Source of the DNA: Halanaerobium polyolivorans
GTDB lineage: Bacteria; Bacillota; Halanaerobiia; Halanaerobiales; Halanaerobiaceae
Length of the DNA stretch: 64,000 nt
Direction: 5' to 3'
Assembly: GCF_020711195.1 (NCBI RefSeq)
Contig: NZ_JAJFAT010000007.1
Location: forward strand, 1-64,000
Part shown: positions 9,578 to 20,701 of the stretch, piece after piece
How positions within the stretch are numbered: position 1 is the stretch's first letter
Layout of the letters: every line of letters begins with the position of its first letter
Program-made: the position numbers and the translations under genes
Notes under the pieces: model-generated
Seen by the model: the letters and a program-made list of their open reading frames with translations, nothing else
What the model was told of the DNA's origin: nothing
The model's database searches: none

Positions 9578-10237
9578 TTGAGTCCAGGTCCAGCGGTACA
9601 ATTTTATATATTTGGTAATCAAAACCTTCCTGTTACTGATACTCTTTTAGTTGGTTGGTTAACAATGATCATTATTTTAATCGGGGTCAAATATCTGACA
9701 ACTAAGTTGGAAATCAGACCGAATAAAAAGCAGAATGTGGCTGAATTATTGATTGAAGCTATTCACGGTCAGATAGAGCCAATGTTACCTGGAGAAGGAT
9801 GGAAATTTCTGCCCTTTATCGCCACTATATTTATCTATATTACTTTAAGCAACATTATAATCGTGATTCCTGGTTTAACCAGTCCTTCAGCTGATCTAAA
9901 TTTAACCTTGGGTCTTGCTTTAGTGGTCTTTATTGTTGTACAGCAGCAGGGAATCAAAGAATATGGATTATTTGGTTATTTAAAAAGTTATGCTGAGCCG
10001 GTAATATTTTTACTGCCGATAAACATAATTGGAGAACTGGCAAAGCCAATTTCTCATTCTTTCCGTCTATTTGGTAATATCATAGGTGGTTTGATTATTG
10101 TAAGCTTGATTTATCAGGCTGCTCCACCGATTATACCGGTCCCACTGCATTTGTGGTTTGACCTTTTTGTTGGTTTAATTCAGGGCTTTATCTATGGTAT
10201 GGTTGCCATAGCATATATTTCAGTGGCCAAAACATAA
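9578..10237 (+). CDS. atpB: ATP synthase Fo subunit a
   Basis: Membrane stator subunit that carries the ion half-channels. It has 219 residues and 5-6 hydrophobic helices. The essential Arg of the penultimate helix is in SHSFRLFGNIIGG, and the last helix reads GLIQGFIYGMVAIAYISV. TTG 9578 follows a strong GGAGAGGAGG. The Na+ or H+ specificity is set mainly by subunit c (see the two atpE genes downstream). Confidence 0.95.
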   Translation: MSPGPAVQFYIFGNQNLPVTDTLLVGWLTMIIILIGVKYLTTKLEIRPNKKQNVAELLIEAIHGQIEPMLPGEGWKFLPFIATIFIYITLSNIIIVIPGLTSPSADLNLTLGLALVVFIVVQQQGIKEYGLFGYLKSYAEPVIFLLPINIIGELAKPISHSFRLFGNIIGGLIIVSLIYQAAPPIIPVPLHLWFDLFVGLIQGFIYGMVAIAYISVAKT

Positions 10238-10249
10238 TGAGATTTTTAG

Positions 10250-10531
<282 letters not shown>

Positions 10532-10616
10532 CACATCTAAATTTATTGCTTAATTTTTAAGTTTTTAATCCTTAAAAGAAGTAAAAATCATTTGAGAATG
10601 ACTGAGGAGATTATAA

Positions 10617-11024
10617 ATGAAAGAAATTAAAGATCCAAAAAAACTGCAGAAGAAGATTTTGAAAACCACTTATTTGATCGCTCTTTTGCCGATTATCTCG
10701 GCCATAGCAGCTGGAGATATGGAATCTTTACTTGGTTTTGTCTTTGGTCTTGTAGTTGCAACCCTTCTTTTAAGATTAAAATATAATAACATAATAAGGG
10801 CACTTAACATGGATATGGAAAGTGCAGAGAAGTTTATTAGGAATAGGTATTTTGCAGAATATGGACTTTATTTTCTTGTTTTATTCACAGCAGCCAGAAA
10901 TCCCAGTCTTAATTTTTTAGCTGCTGCAGTAGGTTTGTTTATGATTAAATTTACTGTTTTGCTTTTGTCGGTTAAGGATTTGTTAAAAGATACTTTTCAA
11001 AGTCAATTTGACAGGTATAAATAA
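10617..11024 (+). CDS. atpI: ATP synthase subunit I-like membrane protein
   Basis: A 135-residue protein with four predicted transmembrane helices in two pairs (about 15-30, 38-52, 82-97 and 102-120). It fits the ATP synthase I family by size, topology and position in the operon. AtpI proteins assist c-ring assembly. It is unusually placed between the two c-subunit genes rather than at the operon start, where AtpZ sits here. That position suggests a role in assembling a ring from one or both c proteins, but this is inferred from context only. Confidence 0.7.
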   Translation: MKEIKDPKKLQKKILKTTYLIALLPIISAIAAGDMESLLGFVFGLVVATLLLRLKYNNIIRALNMDMESAEKFIRNRYFAEYGLYFLVLFTAARNPSLNFLAAAVGLFMIKFTVLLLSVKDLLKDTFQSQFDRYK

Positions 11025-11046
11025 TTTTTTGTTTTTTTATTACTGA

Positions 11047-11319
<273 letters not shown>

Positions 11320-11332
11320 TATTTAGTAGATT

Positions 11333-11364
11333 ATTAAGTCGGGAGATTATTCTCCTGACTTAAT
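11333..11364 (+). other. RNA hairpin 1 in the atpE-atpF gap
   Basis: A 14-bp stem, 11333-11346 with 11351-11364, one G-U pair and a TTAT loop. No T-run follows, so processing, stability control or partial attenuation is more likely than full termination. It is the first of three stems in a 310-bp gene-free stretch in the middle of the operon. Confidence 0.75.
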
Positions 11365-11405
11365 ATTGCTTTGCTGTATTGAGGAATTATCTTTATTATT
11401 TAATA

Positions 11406-11431
11406 CAGCCCATCAAATTACTGGTGGGTTG
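11406..11431 (+). other. RNA hairpin 2 in the atpE-atpF gap
   Basis: A 10-bp stem with two G-U pairs (11406-11415 with 11422-11431) and a six-base loop. No T-run follows. Confidence 0.6.
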
Positions 11432-11447
11432 GAGAAAATTATCTGGT

Positions 11448-11469
11448 CTGCAGGACAAATAGCCTGCAG
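11448..11469 (+). other. RNA hairpin 3 in the atpE-atpF gap
   Basis: CTGCAGG at 11448-11454 pairs perfectly with CCTGCAG at 11463-11469 around an eight-base loop. The rest of the gap (11470-11612) is AT-rich, contains a direct repeat of GTTGTGATTTA near 11515-11540, and shows no gene. Confidence 0.6.
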
Positions 11470-11629
11470 CTGATTTTAGAAATATATATTTTAGTAATGT
11501 AGATAGTGTATAGTGTTGTGATTTAGAGTTGTGATTTAAATGCTCAGCTAATCAAGGCAGTAATTTTAATAATACAGGATTCTGAGTATAGCTTGAAGCC
11601 AAATTATCTTTCAGGAGGTGAATGTTCTC

Positions 11630-12130
11630 TTGGTTAATATTAACACTACAATGTTGTGGCAGGTATTCAACTTCTTCGTTTTAATGTATTTGCTAAAAAG
11701 ATATCTCTATTCACCAATAAAAGAGATTTTAGATAAAAGGGCAGCCCATGTAAACAGTGAGATAGATGAGGCTGAAAAAATGCGCGAAGAGGCAAAAGAA
11801 CTAAAAGCAAAATATCAAAATAAATTAAAAGAAGCTCATAATGAAGCCCAGTCAATTATTGATAGGGCTGAAGATAGGGCCAATCAAAAGGCTAAAAATA
11901 TTGTTAAAGAAGCAGAAAAAAGAGCAGAAAATATCAAGCAGAAAAAGTTGGCAGAGATAGAAAAAGCCAAAAAAGAAACTATGGCAGAATTAAGAAATAA
12001 AGTAGCTTCTATGACAATTTTGGCTACCAATCGATTAATCCAGGAGCAATTAGATGAAGACAAGCACCAGGTGATGATAGATCAATTTATCGACCAGCTT
12101 GATGCTGAGAAACTGGGTGAAATACAATGA
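11630..12130 (+). CDS. atpF: ATP synthase Fo subunit b
   Basis: Peripheral-stalk subunit of 166 residues: one N-terminal membrane helix (about 5-25, LWQVFNFFVLMYLLKRYLY) and a long charged coiled coil (about 30-150) that reaches to F1. AGGAGGTG at 11613-11620 selects TTG 11630; a GTG within that site is in frame but too close. It overlaps atpH by four bases (ATGA), a classical coupling junction. Confidence 0.94.
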   Translation: MVNINTTMLWQVFNFFVLMYLLKRYLYSPIKEILDKRAAHVNSEIDEAEKMREEAKELKAKYQNKLKEAHNEAQSIIDRAEDRANQKAKNIVKEAEKRAENIKQKKLAEIEKAKKETMAELRNKVASMTILATNRLIQEQLDEDKHQVMIDQFIDQLDAEKLGEIQ

Positions 12131-12687
12131 TAAACGAAGCAGCTAATAGATACAGCCGCGGTCTTTTTGCTCTGGGTAAAGAAAGAGAGAGGCTTATAGA
12201 TTTTAAAGAAACTTTAGAAGAATTCTGGCAGGTTTTGGAGGAAAACGAGGATTTAAGAAATGTTGTTTTCCACCAGAGGATACTGCCCAAAGAAAAAAAG
12301 CGGGTTATGGAAAAGATTTTTACTGATGAATTAAATCAGGATGTTCTCAACTTTCTTTATATTTTAATTGAAAAAAGAAGAGAGTATCATTTAAAGTCAA
12401 TTATTAATGAATTTAAGCAGCTTGTTGATCAGGAAGAAAAGATTTTAGATGTTGAAGTAACATCTGCTGTGGAATTAAATGAGAAATTAAAAGAAAAACT
12501 GCAGGCAAAACTTGATCAAATTTTAGATTATAATATCAGGATTTTCAATGTAGTTGATCAAAGTATTATAGCTGGCCTTAAGATCAAGGTTGGAGATTAC
12601 ATAATCGACGGCAGTTTGCTTTATGATCTCAAAAGGTTACAGCAGAAAATCGAATCAATTCCAGTAAGTAAGCTAGGGGTGAATTAA
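12127..12687 (+). CDS. atpH: ATP synthase F1 subunit delta
   Basis: A 186-residue OSCP/delta subunit linking the b stalk to the top of F1. It has the N-terminal helical bundle ([14 protein letters not shown] start) and the C-terminal conserved [23 protein letters not shown]. It starts in the ATGA overlap with atpF and ends one base before the atpA start. Confidence 0.95.
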   Translation: MINEAANRYSRGLFALGKERERLIDFKETLEEFWQVLEENEDLRNVVFHQRILPKEKKRVMEKIFTDELNQDVLNFLYILIEKRREYHLKSIINEFKQLVDQEEKILDVEVTSAVELNEKLKEKLQAKLDQILDYNIRIFNVVDQSIIAGLKIKVGDYIIDGSLLYDLKRLQQKIESIPVSKLGVN

Positions 12688-12688
12688 T

Positions 12689-14275
12689 TTGAAATTAAGA
12701 CCGGAAGAAATTAGTTCCATTATAAAAAAAGAAATAGAAAATTATGGACAAAAAATGGAGTCCGTGGGTGTTGGTACTATTCTCGATGTTGGAGATGGTA
12801 TTGCCCATGTCTACGGACTTAAAGATGCCATGGCAGGAGAGCTGCTAGAATTTCCCAATGGAGTTTTTGGGATGGCATTGAACTTAGAAGAAGATAATAT
12901 TGGAGTAGTTTTGCTTGGTGATCAAACCAAGGTAAAAGAAGGTGACGATGTAAAAAGGACCGGAAGAGTTGTTGAGGTTCCGGTTGGTGAAGAACTCTTA
13001 GGAAGAGTGGTTAATCCACTTGGTCAGCCACTAGATGGCAAGGGTTCTATTGAAAGTGATATATATCGTCCCGTAGAATCAGAAGCACCAGGGGTGGTTG
13101 AACGTCAGCCTGTTGAGGTTCCACTGCAGACAGGTTTAAAATCAATTGATGCTATGACACCGATTGGTAGAGGTCAGCGTGAATTAATTATCGGTGACCG
13201 TCAGACCGGTAAAACAGCAATTGGTATTGATACAATTATTAACCAGAAAGATAATGACGTAATCTGTATTTATGTGGCCATTGGACAGAAAAATTCAACG
13301 GTAGCTCAACTTACCAAAAGGTTGGAAGAAGAAGGGGCCCTGGACTATACTATAGTGGTATCTGCTACTGCTAGTGAGTCGGCTCCAATCAGATATATTG
13401 CTCCCTATGCAGGTTGTGCGATGGGAGAACACTTTATGTATGAAGATGATAGAGATGTACTTGTTGTTTATGATGACCTTTCTAAACATGCTGTTGCCTA
13501 CCGGGCAATGTCACTTCTCTTAAGAAGACCACCTGGACGTGAGGCTTATCCAGGGGATGTATTTTACTTACACTCCCGTCTTTTAGAGAGAGCAGCGAAA
13601 TTAAACGATCAAGAAGGTGGGGGCTCACTTACAGCTCTACCTATCGTTGAAACACAGGCCGGAGATGTTTCCGCCTATATTCCTACCAACGTTATTTCTA
13701 TCACTGATGGACAGATCTATCTTGAGAGTGAGCTTTTCTTCTCAGGTGTTAGACCAGCTGTTAATGTTGGTATTTCTGTGTCCAGAGTTGGTGGTAATGC
13801 TCAGATTAAAGCGATGAAGGATGTTGCTGGTACTTTAAGGCTTGACCTTTCCCAGTACCGTGAACTTGAAGCGTTTTCACAGTTTGGGTCTGATCTTGAT
13901 AAAGCTACCCAGCAAAAGCTGGCCCGGGGAGAAAGAATAGTTGAGATCTTAAAACAGGATCAGTATTCTCCCATGGATGTAGAAAATCAGGTTATTGTCA
14001 TATATACTGTTGTAAATGGATTTTTGGATGATCTACCTGTTGATAACCTGCAGCGCTTTGAAGCTGAATTTCTGGAATATTTGGCCAATAACCAGCCAGA
14101 AATAGGACAGGAAATTAAAGAAAAAGGTAAACTGACAGATGAACTCAAAGAAAATATTGAAAAAGCGGTTAAAGATTTTAAAGATATATTTGAAGTTAAA
14201 AAGAAAACGATTGTTGATATGGATGAATCTTTAACAGAATCTGATGCCGAAGCAGAGGAAGCTGAGGTGAAATAA
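12689..14275 (+). CDS. atpA: ATP synthase F1 subunit alpha
   Basis: Non-catalytic nucleotide-binding subunit of F1. It has 528 residues with the P-loop [11 protein letters not shown] and the signature [17 protein letters not shown]. It is longer than typical bacterial alpha subunits (about 500-510). The extra length is an acidic C-terminal tail ([19 protein letters not shown]) beyond the usual helical domain. TTG 12689 lies behind AGGGGTGA, directly after atpH. Confidence 0.97.
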   Translation: MKLRPEEISSIIKKEIENYGQKMESVGVGTILDVGDGIAHVYGLKDAMAGELLEFPNGVFGMALNLEEDNIGVVLLGDQTKVKEGDDVKRTGRVVEVPVGEELLGRVVNPLGQPLDGKGSIESDIYRPVESEAPGVVERQPVEVPLQTGLKSIDAMTPIGRGQRELIIGDRQTGKTAIGIDTIINQKDNDVICIYVAIGQKNSTVAQLTKRLEEEGALDYTIVVSATASESAPIRYIAPYAGCAMGEHFMYEDDRDVLVVYDDLSKHAVAYRAMSLLLRRPPGREAYPGDVFYLHSRLLERAAKLNDQEGGGSLTALPIVETQAGDVSAYIPTNVISITDGQIYLESELFFSGVRPAVNVGISVSRVGGNAQIKAMKDVAGTLRLDLSQYRELEAFSQFGSDLDKATQQKLARGERIVEILKQDQYSPMDVENQVIVIYTVVNGFLDDLPVDNLQRFEAEFLEYLANNQPEIGQEIKEKGKLTDELKENIEKAVKDFKDIFEVKKKTIVDMDESLTESDAEAEEAEVK

Positions 14276-14277
14276 CA

Positions 14278-15177
14278 ATGCAGAATATGAAAGATATTCA
14301 GCGGAGAATAGGCAGTGTAAAAAACACCCAGAAAATTACAAGGGCCATGAAAATGGTTGCTGCTGCCAAACTGAAAAATGCTCAGGATAGAGCAGAAGAT
14401 GCAAGGCCCTTTTTTAACAAAACTGTTGAGGTTCTCAGAGGAGTATTCACCAGAACCTCAGAAGAAACCCATCCACTTTTAGAAGAATTTGAAGAGGGCA
14501 GCCATCTGGTGATTGTTATTACAGGTGATAGAGGACTCTGTGGAGCCTATAATAATAAGGTGATTAAAGAGGCAGAAGAACTTGTAAAAAAAGAAGATGC
14601 GTCTTTAATCGTAATGGGGCGTAAGGCAAGAGACTATTTTCGCAGGTTAAATGCGGATATAATTGCAGAATATGTACAGCTTGATGATTATCCAGGCTAT
14701 GGTTTTTCGAACAATATTGCCGAAGAGGTTATGCATTATTTTTTAGCAGGTGATGTAAAAAAAGTGAGCATGATTTATACTCATTTTAATTCTGCAATCA
14801 GTCAGTCGGTAAAAAATATGCAGCTTTTACCGGTAGAAAAATTCTCAGAGTTAGAAATGGAAACTCGGGGTGGCAAAAAAGCTGAAGAAAAAGATGAAGA
14901 AGAAATAACAAAAAAATATGTGGATTATATCTTTGAACCTTCTCCAACTGAGGTTTTTGATAATATTTTACCACAGTATTTGATCAATGTGATTTATTCT
15001 GCACTTTTAGAATCAAAAGCCAGTGAATTTGGAGCCCGGATGACCGCAATGGATTCTGCAACAGAAAATGCCAGTGAAATGATAGATGATTTAACTTTAA
15101 AATATAATAGAGCTCGCCAGGCAGAAATCACTAAAGAAATAACAGAGATTGTTGGTGGAGCAGAAGCGCTTAAATAA
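14278..15177 (+). CDS. atpG: ATP synthase F1 subunit gamma
   Basis: The central rotor shaft, 299 residues. The N-terminal helix MKDIQRRIGSVKNTQKITRAM and the C-terminal EIVGGAEALK are family hallmarks; the middle has VIVITGDRGLCGAYN. An acidic/basic insertion (KKAEEKDEEEITKKY, near 200-215) extends the globular part slightly. It starts two bases after the atpA stop. Confidence 0.96.
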   Translation: MQNMKDIQRRIGSVKNTQKITRAMKMVAAAKLKNAQDRAEDARPFFNKTVEVLRGVFTRTSEETHPLLEEFEEGSHLVIVITGDRGLCGAYNNKVIKEAEELVKKEDASLIVMGRKARDYFRRLNADIIAEYVQLDDYPGYGFSNNIAEEVMHYFLAGDVKKVSMIYTHFNSAISQSVKNMQLLPVEKFSELEMETRGGKKAEEKDEEEITKKYVDYIFEPSPTEVFDNILPQYLINVIYSALLESKASEFGARMTAMDSATENASEMIDDLTLKYNRARQAEITKEITEIVGGAEALK

Positions 15178-15201
15178 AGTTTTAATAAAGGAGGAATTTG
15201 A

Positions 15202-16614
<1,413 letters not shown>

Positions 16615-16616
16615 AA

Positions 16617-17048
16617 ATGGCTGAAGCTCCTAAAATTCAACTTGATGTAGTTACACCACAGAAAATAATTTTTAGTGACAAAATCGATAAGTTAGAAGGG
16701 CCAGCAATTGACGGATTAATTGGTATTCTACCAAAACATGCGCCTTTAGTAACTGCAATGAAAATTGGAGTTGTAAGGATTTCCAAAGATGAAGAAGAAA
16801 CTCAAATCGCGATCAGTGATGGTTTTATGGAGGTCCAGCCGGATAGAATTAATCTGGTTGTCAGAACTGCCGAAACTCCTGATCAGATTGATGTGGAAAG
16901 AGCAAAAAGAGCTAAAGAGAGAGCAGAAGAAAAGCTGGAAAAAGATCATGAAAAGGTTGATTTCGCCAGAGCCGAAGCAGCTTACGAAAGAGCTGTAGCC
17001 AGACTAAAGGCCGCCGGTCATCATGACCATGGTTATACAGGTCTTTAA
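16617..17048 (+). CDS. atpC: ATP synthase F1 subunit epsilon
   Basis: A 143-residue epsilon: N-terminal beta sandwich (about 1-90, with [24 protein letters not shown]) and a C-terminal two-helix domain (about 95-135) able to act as a brake on ATP hydrolysis. It starts two bases after atpD and is followed by the operon terminator. Confidence 0.95.
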   Translation: MAEAPKIQLDVVTPQKIIFSDKIDKLEGPAIDGLIGILPKHAPLVTAMKIGVVRISKDEEETQIAISDGFMEVQPDRINLVVRTAETPDQIDVERAKRAKERAEEKLEKDHEKVDFARAEAAYERAVARLKAAGHHDHGYTGL

Positions 17049-17088
17049 ACTTCAAGTTAGCTTCTCTTTTAAAATAGTTATTTTAGCA

Positions 17089-17118
17089 AACTCCTCTGTT
17101 TACAGGGGAGTTCTTTTT
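17089..17118 (+). terminator. Terminator of the atp operon
   Basis: A 10-bp stem (17089-17098 with 17103-17112, one G-U pair), TTTA loop, then C and five T residues. Confidence 0.87.
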
Positions 17119-17131
17119 CTTGCTGAAACTT

Positions 17132-17160
17132 TTGATCTTTACTTTATTTTATACTATAAT
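17132..17160 (+). promoter_or_regulatory. Promoter of the yueI-like/murA unit
   Basis: TTGATC at 17132-17137, a 17-bp spacer and TATAAT at 17155-17160, 80 bp before the next gene. Confidence 0.6.
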
Positions 17161-17240
17161 TTAAGCTGAGCAATTACCTAGCAAAGAAAATTTTGAATTA
17201 AAAATAATAAATGATAAAATAAAGCAAGGAGGTACTAAAG

Positions 17241-17798
17241 ATGCAAAACAATAATGGAGAAAGCAAATTAGAAAAAACCGCCCGGGAAGGTGCTTTTGGT
17301 TCTCCTGAATTAAAAAAGGGAGAAAAAACTCGTTATTTAGGTGAGTTTGAAGAACGGATTATGGGCTATTTAGTTGAAGAACAGCTCCAAGAAAATGCAG
17401 TTTATCCTGAAATCAGAGAACTTCTAGAAAAAGAAGAAGCTAAAAAACTGATTATTAGAGGAGATATGGACAAAAATGAGATAAATAAATATCTAGAATG
17501 GGCAAGAGAACTGGGAGTTAGATTTACCCGTAAAAATTCCCCAGATTTCCGGGGAAATGTAGCTCTAGCAGTTGCTGGAAATGATGCAGTAAACTACCAG
17601 CTTGGTAGGATTGAAGATCGCCAAGAAAAGTTGCAAAAGAAGGGCGTATCTGATAATATTATAAAGAATGCAGGAACAACACTCTGTAAGGACTGCTGGG
17701 AGCAATTAATGGAAAAAGCACCGGAAGAAAAGGTGAATTATAAAAAACCCGGTATATTTGATAAATTAACAGGTACAAGCTGTACAGGCTGCAGGTAA
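17241..17798 (+). CDS. DUF1694 (YueI-like) protein
   Basis: A 185-residue protein resembling the DUF1694/YueI family of uncharacterised soluble Firmicute proteins. The middle (RYLGEFEERIMGYLVEEQL ... AKKLIIRGDMDKNEINKYL ... VNYQLG) carries the family pattern. An extra C-terminal part with CKDC near residue 154 and CTGC at the very end suggests a metal site or redox pair not needed by the core family; this is inference. AAGGAGGT precedes the ATG. It lies upstream of murA. Confidence 0.75.
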   Translation: MQNNNGESKLEKTAREGAFGSPELKKGEKTRYLGEFEERIMGYLVEEQLQENAVYPEIRELLEKEEAKKLIIRGDMDKNEINKYLEWARELGVRFTRKNSPDFRGNVALAVAGNDAVNYQLGRIEDRQEKLQKKGVSDNIIKNAGTTLCKDCWEQLMEKAPEEKVNYKKPGIFDKLTGTSCTGCR

Positions 17799-17876
17799 AA
17801 AATAGAAATCAAATAGATTATAGATGATTTTTTGAGGCGGCCTTTAAAGGCAAAATTCAGAAAGGAGCTTTTAGAG

Positions 17877-19127
17877 GTGGGAAAATATTTAATTAGAGGC
17901 GAAAATGCACTACAAGGTGAGCTTAAAGTTGGGGGAGCAAAAAATGCTGCTTTACCAATTATAGCATCTGCTTTACTGGCAGATTCAACTTCGGTTTTAG
18001 AAGATATACCGAGATTGAGAGATGTAACCAACCTCTGTAGAATTATAGAAGATATGGGGGCTGAGGTAGAAAGAAAAGAACATCAGATAAAAATTAATCC
18101 AACTAAGGTTTATAAAAGTGAGGCCGATCATGATTTGGCACGGACATTGAGAGCCTCATATTATATACTTGGAGTGATGCTGGCCAAAGAAGGACATGCC
18201 AGAACAACTCTGCCCGGGGGCTGTAATATAGGTAATAGACCGATCGATTTACACCTTAAAGGTTTTAGAGCTCTGGGAGCGGATGTCAGACTTGACCATG
18301 GAGTTGTTGAGGTCAAAGCAGACAATTTAAAGGGAGCAGATATTTACCTTGATTATCCAAGTGTGGGAGCTACCATTAATATTATGATAGCTGCCAGCCG
18401 AGCTGAAGGTAAAACAACTATAGAAAATGCAGCTAGAGAACCAGAAATAGTTGATCTAGCTAACTTTTTAACAGTAATGGGAGCAAATATAAAAGGTGTG
18501 GGAACTGATGTAATAAAAATAGAAGGTGTAGATAAAATGCACGGGGTAGAACACAGGATCATCCCTGACCGCATAGAAGCAGGCACCTATATGATAGCCT
18601 CTGCGATTACCGGAGGCGATATATTTGTCCGTAATGTCTTAACAGAACACGTTAAACCCCTTATTGCTAAAATGCATGAGATGGGGATTATAGTTGAGGA
18701 AGATATAGCTGGAGTGAGGGTCAAAGCTAATGGTGATTTAAGATCAGTTGATGTTAAAACACTGCCCTATCCGGGTTTTCCAACCGATATGCAGTCCCAA
18801 ATGATGGCCCTTTTAACCCAGACAGATGAGACAAGTATGATTATTGAGACGGTCTGGGAAAACCGTTTTATGCATGTAGATGAGTTGAAGAGAATGGGAG
18901 CTAAGATAAAAATTGATGGACACAGTGCAATAATCAAACCAGGTCGTCTGACCGGAGCTGAGGTTAAAGCTACAGATCTTAGGGCAGGAGCTGCACTTAT
19001 TCTGGCTGGACTGGCTGCTGAAGGAAAAACAGAAGTAAGTAATATTTACCATGTTGAGCGTGGTTATGAAAATATAGAAAAAAAGCTCAGTTCGGTTGGA
19101 GCTGAAATAAAAAAAATATCTGACTAA
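17877..19127 (+). CDS. murA: UDP-N-acetylglucosamine 1-carboxyvinyltransferase
   Basis: First committed step of peptidoglycan synthesis: transfer of enolpyruvyl from PEP to UDP-GlcNAc. It has 416 residues from GTG 17877, chosen because AAAGGAG ends ten bases upstream and the protein then begins MGKYLIRGENALQGELKVGG as in the family. The catalytic Cys is in LPGGCNIGNRPID (residue 116), so it is of the fosfomycin-sensitive Cys type. The position after the atp operon matches Bacillus murAA. An intrinsic terminator follows. Confidence 0.97.
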   Translation: MGKYLIRGENALQGELKVGGAKNAALPIIASALLADSTSVLEDIPRLRDVTNLCRIIEDMGAEVERKEHQIKINPTKVYKSEADHDLARTLRASYYILGVMLAKEGHARTTLPGGCNIGNRPIDLHLKGFRALGADVRLDHGVVEVKADNLKGADIYLDYPSVGATINIMIAASRAEGKTTIENAAREPEIVDLANFLTVMGANIKGVGTDVIKIEGVDKMHGVEHRIIPDRIEAGTYMIASAITGGDIFVRNVLTEHVKPLIAKMHEMGIIVEEDIAGVRVKANGDLRSVDVKTLPYPGFPTDMQSQMMALLTQTDETSMIIETVWENRFMHVDELKRMGAKIKIDGHSAIIKPGRLTGAEVKATDLRAGAALILAGLAAEGKTEVSNIYHVERGYENIEKKLSSVGAEIKKISD

Positions 19128-19136
19128 GATAACCTG

Positions 19137-19160
19137 CCGCTGATATTTCAGCGGTTTTCT
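19137..19160 (+). terminator. Terminator after murA
   Basis: CCGCTGA at 19137-19143 pairs perfectly with TCAGCGG at 19148-19154 around TATT, followed by a T-rich run. Confidence 0.8.
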
Positions 19161-19196
19161 GTTTAATATGACAAAAATATAAGGGTGGTGAAGATT

Positions 19197-20147
19197 TTGA
19201 TTACAACAGTGACCTTAAATCCTGCCATTGATAGAGAATATTTTGTTGATAAACATGAGGTGATGCAGAATAAGTTTATTTATGATTCCGAAGATCTCAA
19301 AATTTATCCTGGTGGTAAGGGTTTAATAAGTGCAGTTAATTTTAAGGCACTTGGCTACAAGGATGTGCAAAACATAGGTTTTATCGGAGGGAAACAGGGT
19401 TTATTTTTCGAAAAGATGGTTCAAAAGTATGATGTTATCAGCAACTATATCCATACAGATAGTGAGATCAGAAATAACGTCAAAATCATTGGTAAAGACC
19501 CTGCAACATATACCCAATTTAATGACTATACCTTTCATGTAGAAAAAGAAGAGGTTGAAGAACTTTTAATCCGTTTTAAAAGGTCTATTTCTGAAAGCAA
19601 CTATATTTTAATTTCAGGATCTTTACCTGATGGGGTAGATTTCGATATTTATCGGCGCTTAATAGAGATCGCCAAAGAAAAAGATAAAACAGTTATGCTG
19701 CAGGCAAGTGGAGAAGCTCTTAAACTGGCTTTAGAAGCAGGGCCTGATATTGTAGCCCCCTATTTTAAACATCACAAAAGCATTTTAGATGTTGAAATAG
19801 AAAGTAGGGAGGAATATATAAAAATGGGCCGCGAAATTCAAAACAGAGGGGCCAAATATGTAATGATTCCCTTCCACTGTGATAGACTGCTTTTTGATCA
19901 AAAAGGAGATGTTTATCAGCTCAGCCCTAAAGATTACTGTATAGTTAACTGGCTTGGGGCCAGTGATGCCTATAACACTGCCTTTTTAGATTATATATTT
20001 AAAAATTCTTTTGATTTTCTTGAAGCCAATTTACATGCCGGAGCTGCAGCATTATGGATCTCTGAAAACAGAGAAATCTATTTAGAAAGCCGTGATGATT
20101 ACCGTCACTGTCTTGAGAGATTGAAGATAGAAAAACTGGAGGTGTAG
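19197..20147 (+). CDS. Divergent PfkB-family sugar kinase (1-phosphofructokinase-like)
   Basis: A 316-residue ribokinase/PfkB-fold protein closest in pattern to FruK/LacC: it starts MITTVTLNPAIDREYFVD and has YPGGKGLISAVNFKALGY. The second signature is degenerate: NWLGASDAYNTAF replaces the usual NSVGAGDSMVAGF, so the catalytic Asp is kept but one anion-hole Gly is Ser, and the Asn of GGKGxN is missing. It may phosphorylate a hexose phosphate, use another substrate, or have a regulatory role. TTG 19197 follows AAGGGTGGTG. A CBS protein is encoded three bases downstream. Confidence 0.8.
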   Translation: MITTVTLNPAIDREYFVDKHEVMQNKFIYDSEDLKIYPGGKGLISAVNFKALGYKDVQNIGFIGGKQGLFFEKMVQKYDVISNYIHTDSEIRNNVKIIGKDPATYTQFNDYTFHVEKEEVEELLIRFKRSISESNYILISGSLPDGVDFDIYRRLIEIAKEKDKTVMLQASGEALKLALEAGPDIVAPYFKHHKSILDVEIESREEYIKMGREIQNRGAKYVMIPFHCDRLLFDQKGDVYQLSPKDYCIVNWLGASDAYNTAFLDYIFKNSFDFLEANLHAGAAALWISENREIYLESRDDYRHCLERLKIEKLEV

Positions 20148-20150
20148 AGA

Positions 20151-20618
20151 TTGAGCAGGGTTAGAAAATATATGATCAGAACCATGAATTCTGTTTCACC
20201 TGATGATAGTATAGATAAAGTTATAAAAAACATGTATAAATCGGAGCTGTCTGTGCTGCCGGTGGTTGATCATCAAAACATCTTTATCGGCACGATTTAC
20301 AGCAACAATATTTTAAAAAATATTATCCCGGAAAGCTTTGGTTTTATAGACAGCAGCAGACTATTTTATGAGGTCAACGAAGCTGTAGAAAACCTAAAAT
20401 ATGTTAAAGATGAGAAGGTAGAAAAATATATGTCCAAAAATCGGGATGCGGTTAGAGAATCGAGCAATATGAAAAAAATAGCAGAAATGATGCTTGAAAA
20501 CAAGGAATCTCTACTTTTTGTGGTCAATGATAAGGGTTATTTAAGGGGTTTTATTGAGCGTTCACAGCTGCTGCATTATCTACTTGATGAAGCAACTGAA
20601 GAAGAGGAGCGAAAATAA
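20151..20618 (+). CDS. CBS-domain protein
   Basis: A 155-residue soluble protein made almost entirely of two CBS motifs (about 1-60 starting RKYMIRTMNSVSPDDSID, and about 85-145 starting KVEKYMSKNRDAVRESSNM). CBS pairs bind adenine nucleotides or similar ligands and act as sensors. It starts with TTG 20151 behind GGAGGTG, three bases after the kinase stop, so the two are very likely co-translated. An energy-sensing partner for the kinase is a reasonable guess only. Confidence 0.85.
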   Translation: MSRVRKYMIRTMNSVSPDDSIDKVIKNMYKSELSVLPVVDHQNIFIGTIYSNNILKNIIPESFGFIDSSRLFYEVNEAVENLKYVKDEKVEKYMSKNRDAVRESSNMKKIAEMMLENKESLLFVVNDKGYLRGFIERSQLLHYLLDEATEEEERK

Positions 20619-20645
20619 TTCGAAAATTTTTGCCAGGTAGTGAGT

Positions 20646-20671
20646 AAAAAAGATAATTTTAATCTTTTTTT
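20646..20671 (+). terminator. Possible AT-rich terminator
   Basis: AAAAAAGAT at 20646-20654 pairs with ATCTTTTTT at 20662-20670 around a seven-base loop, with the T-run forming the 3' arm. The stem is weak because it is almost all A-T. Confidence 0.4.
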
Positions 20672-20701
20672 AAGATTTATATTATATAATGAGGTGTGAA
20701 A

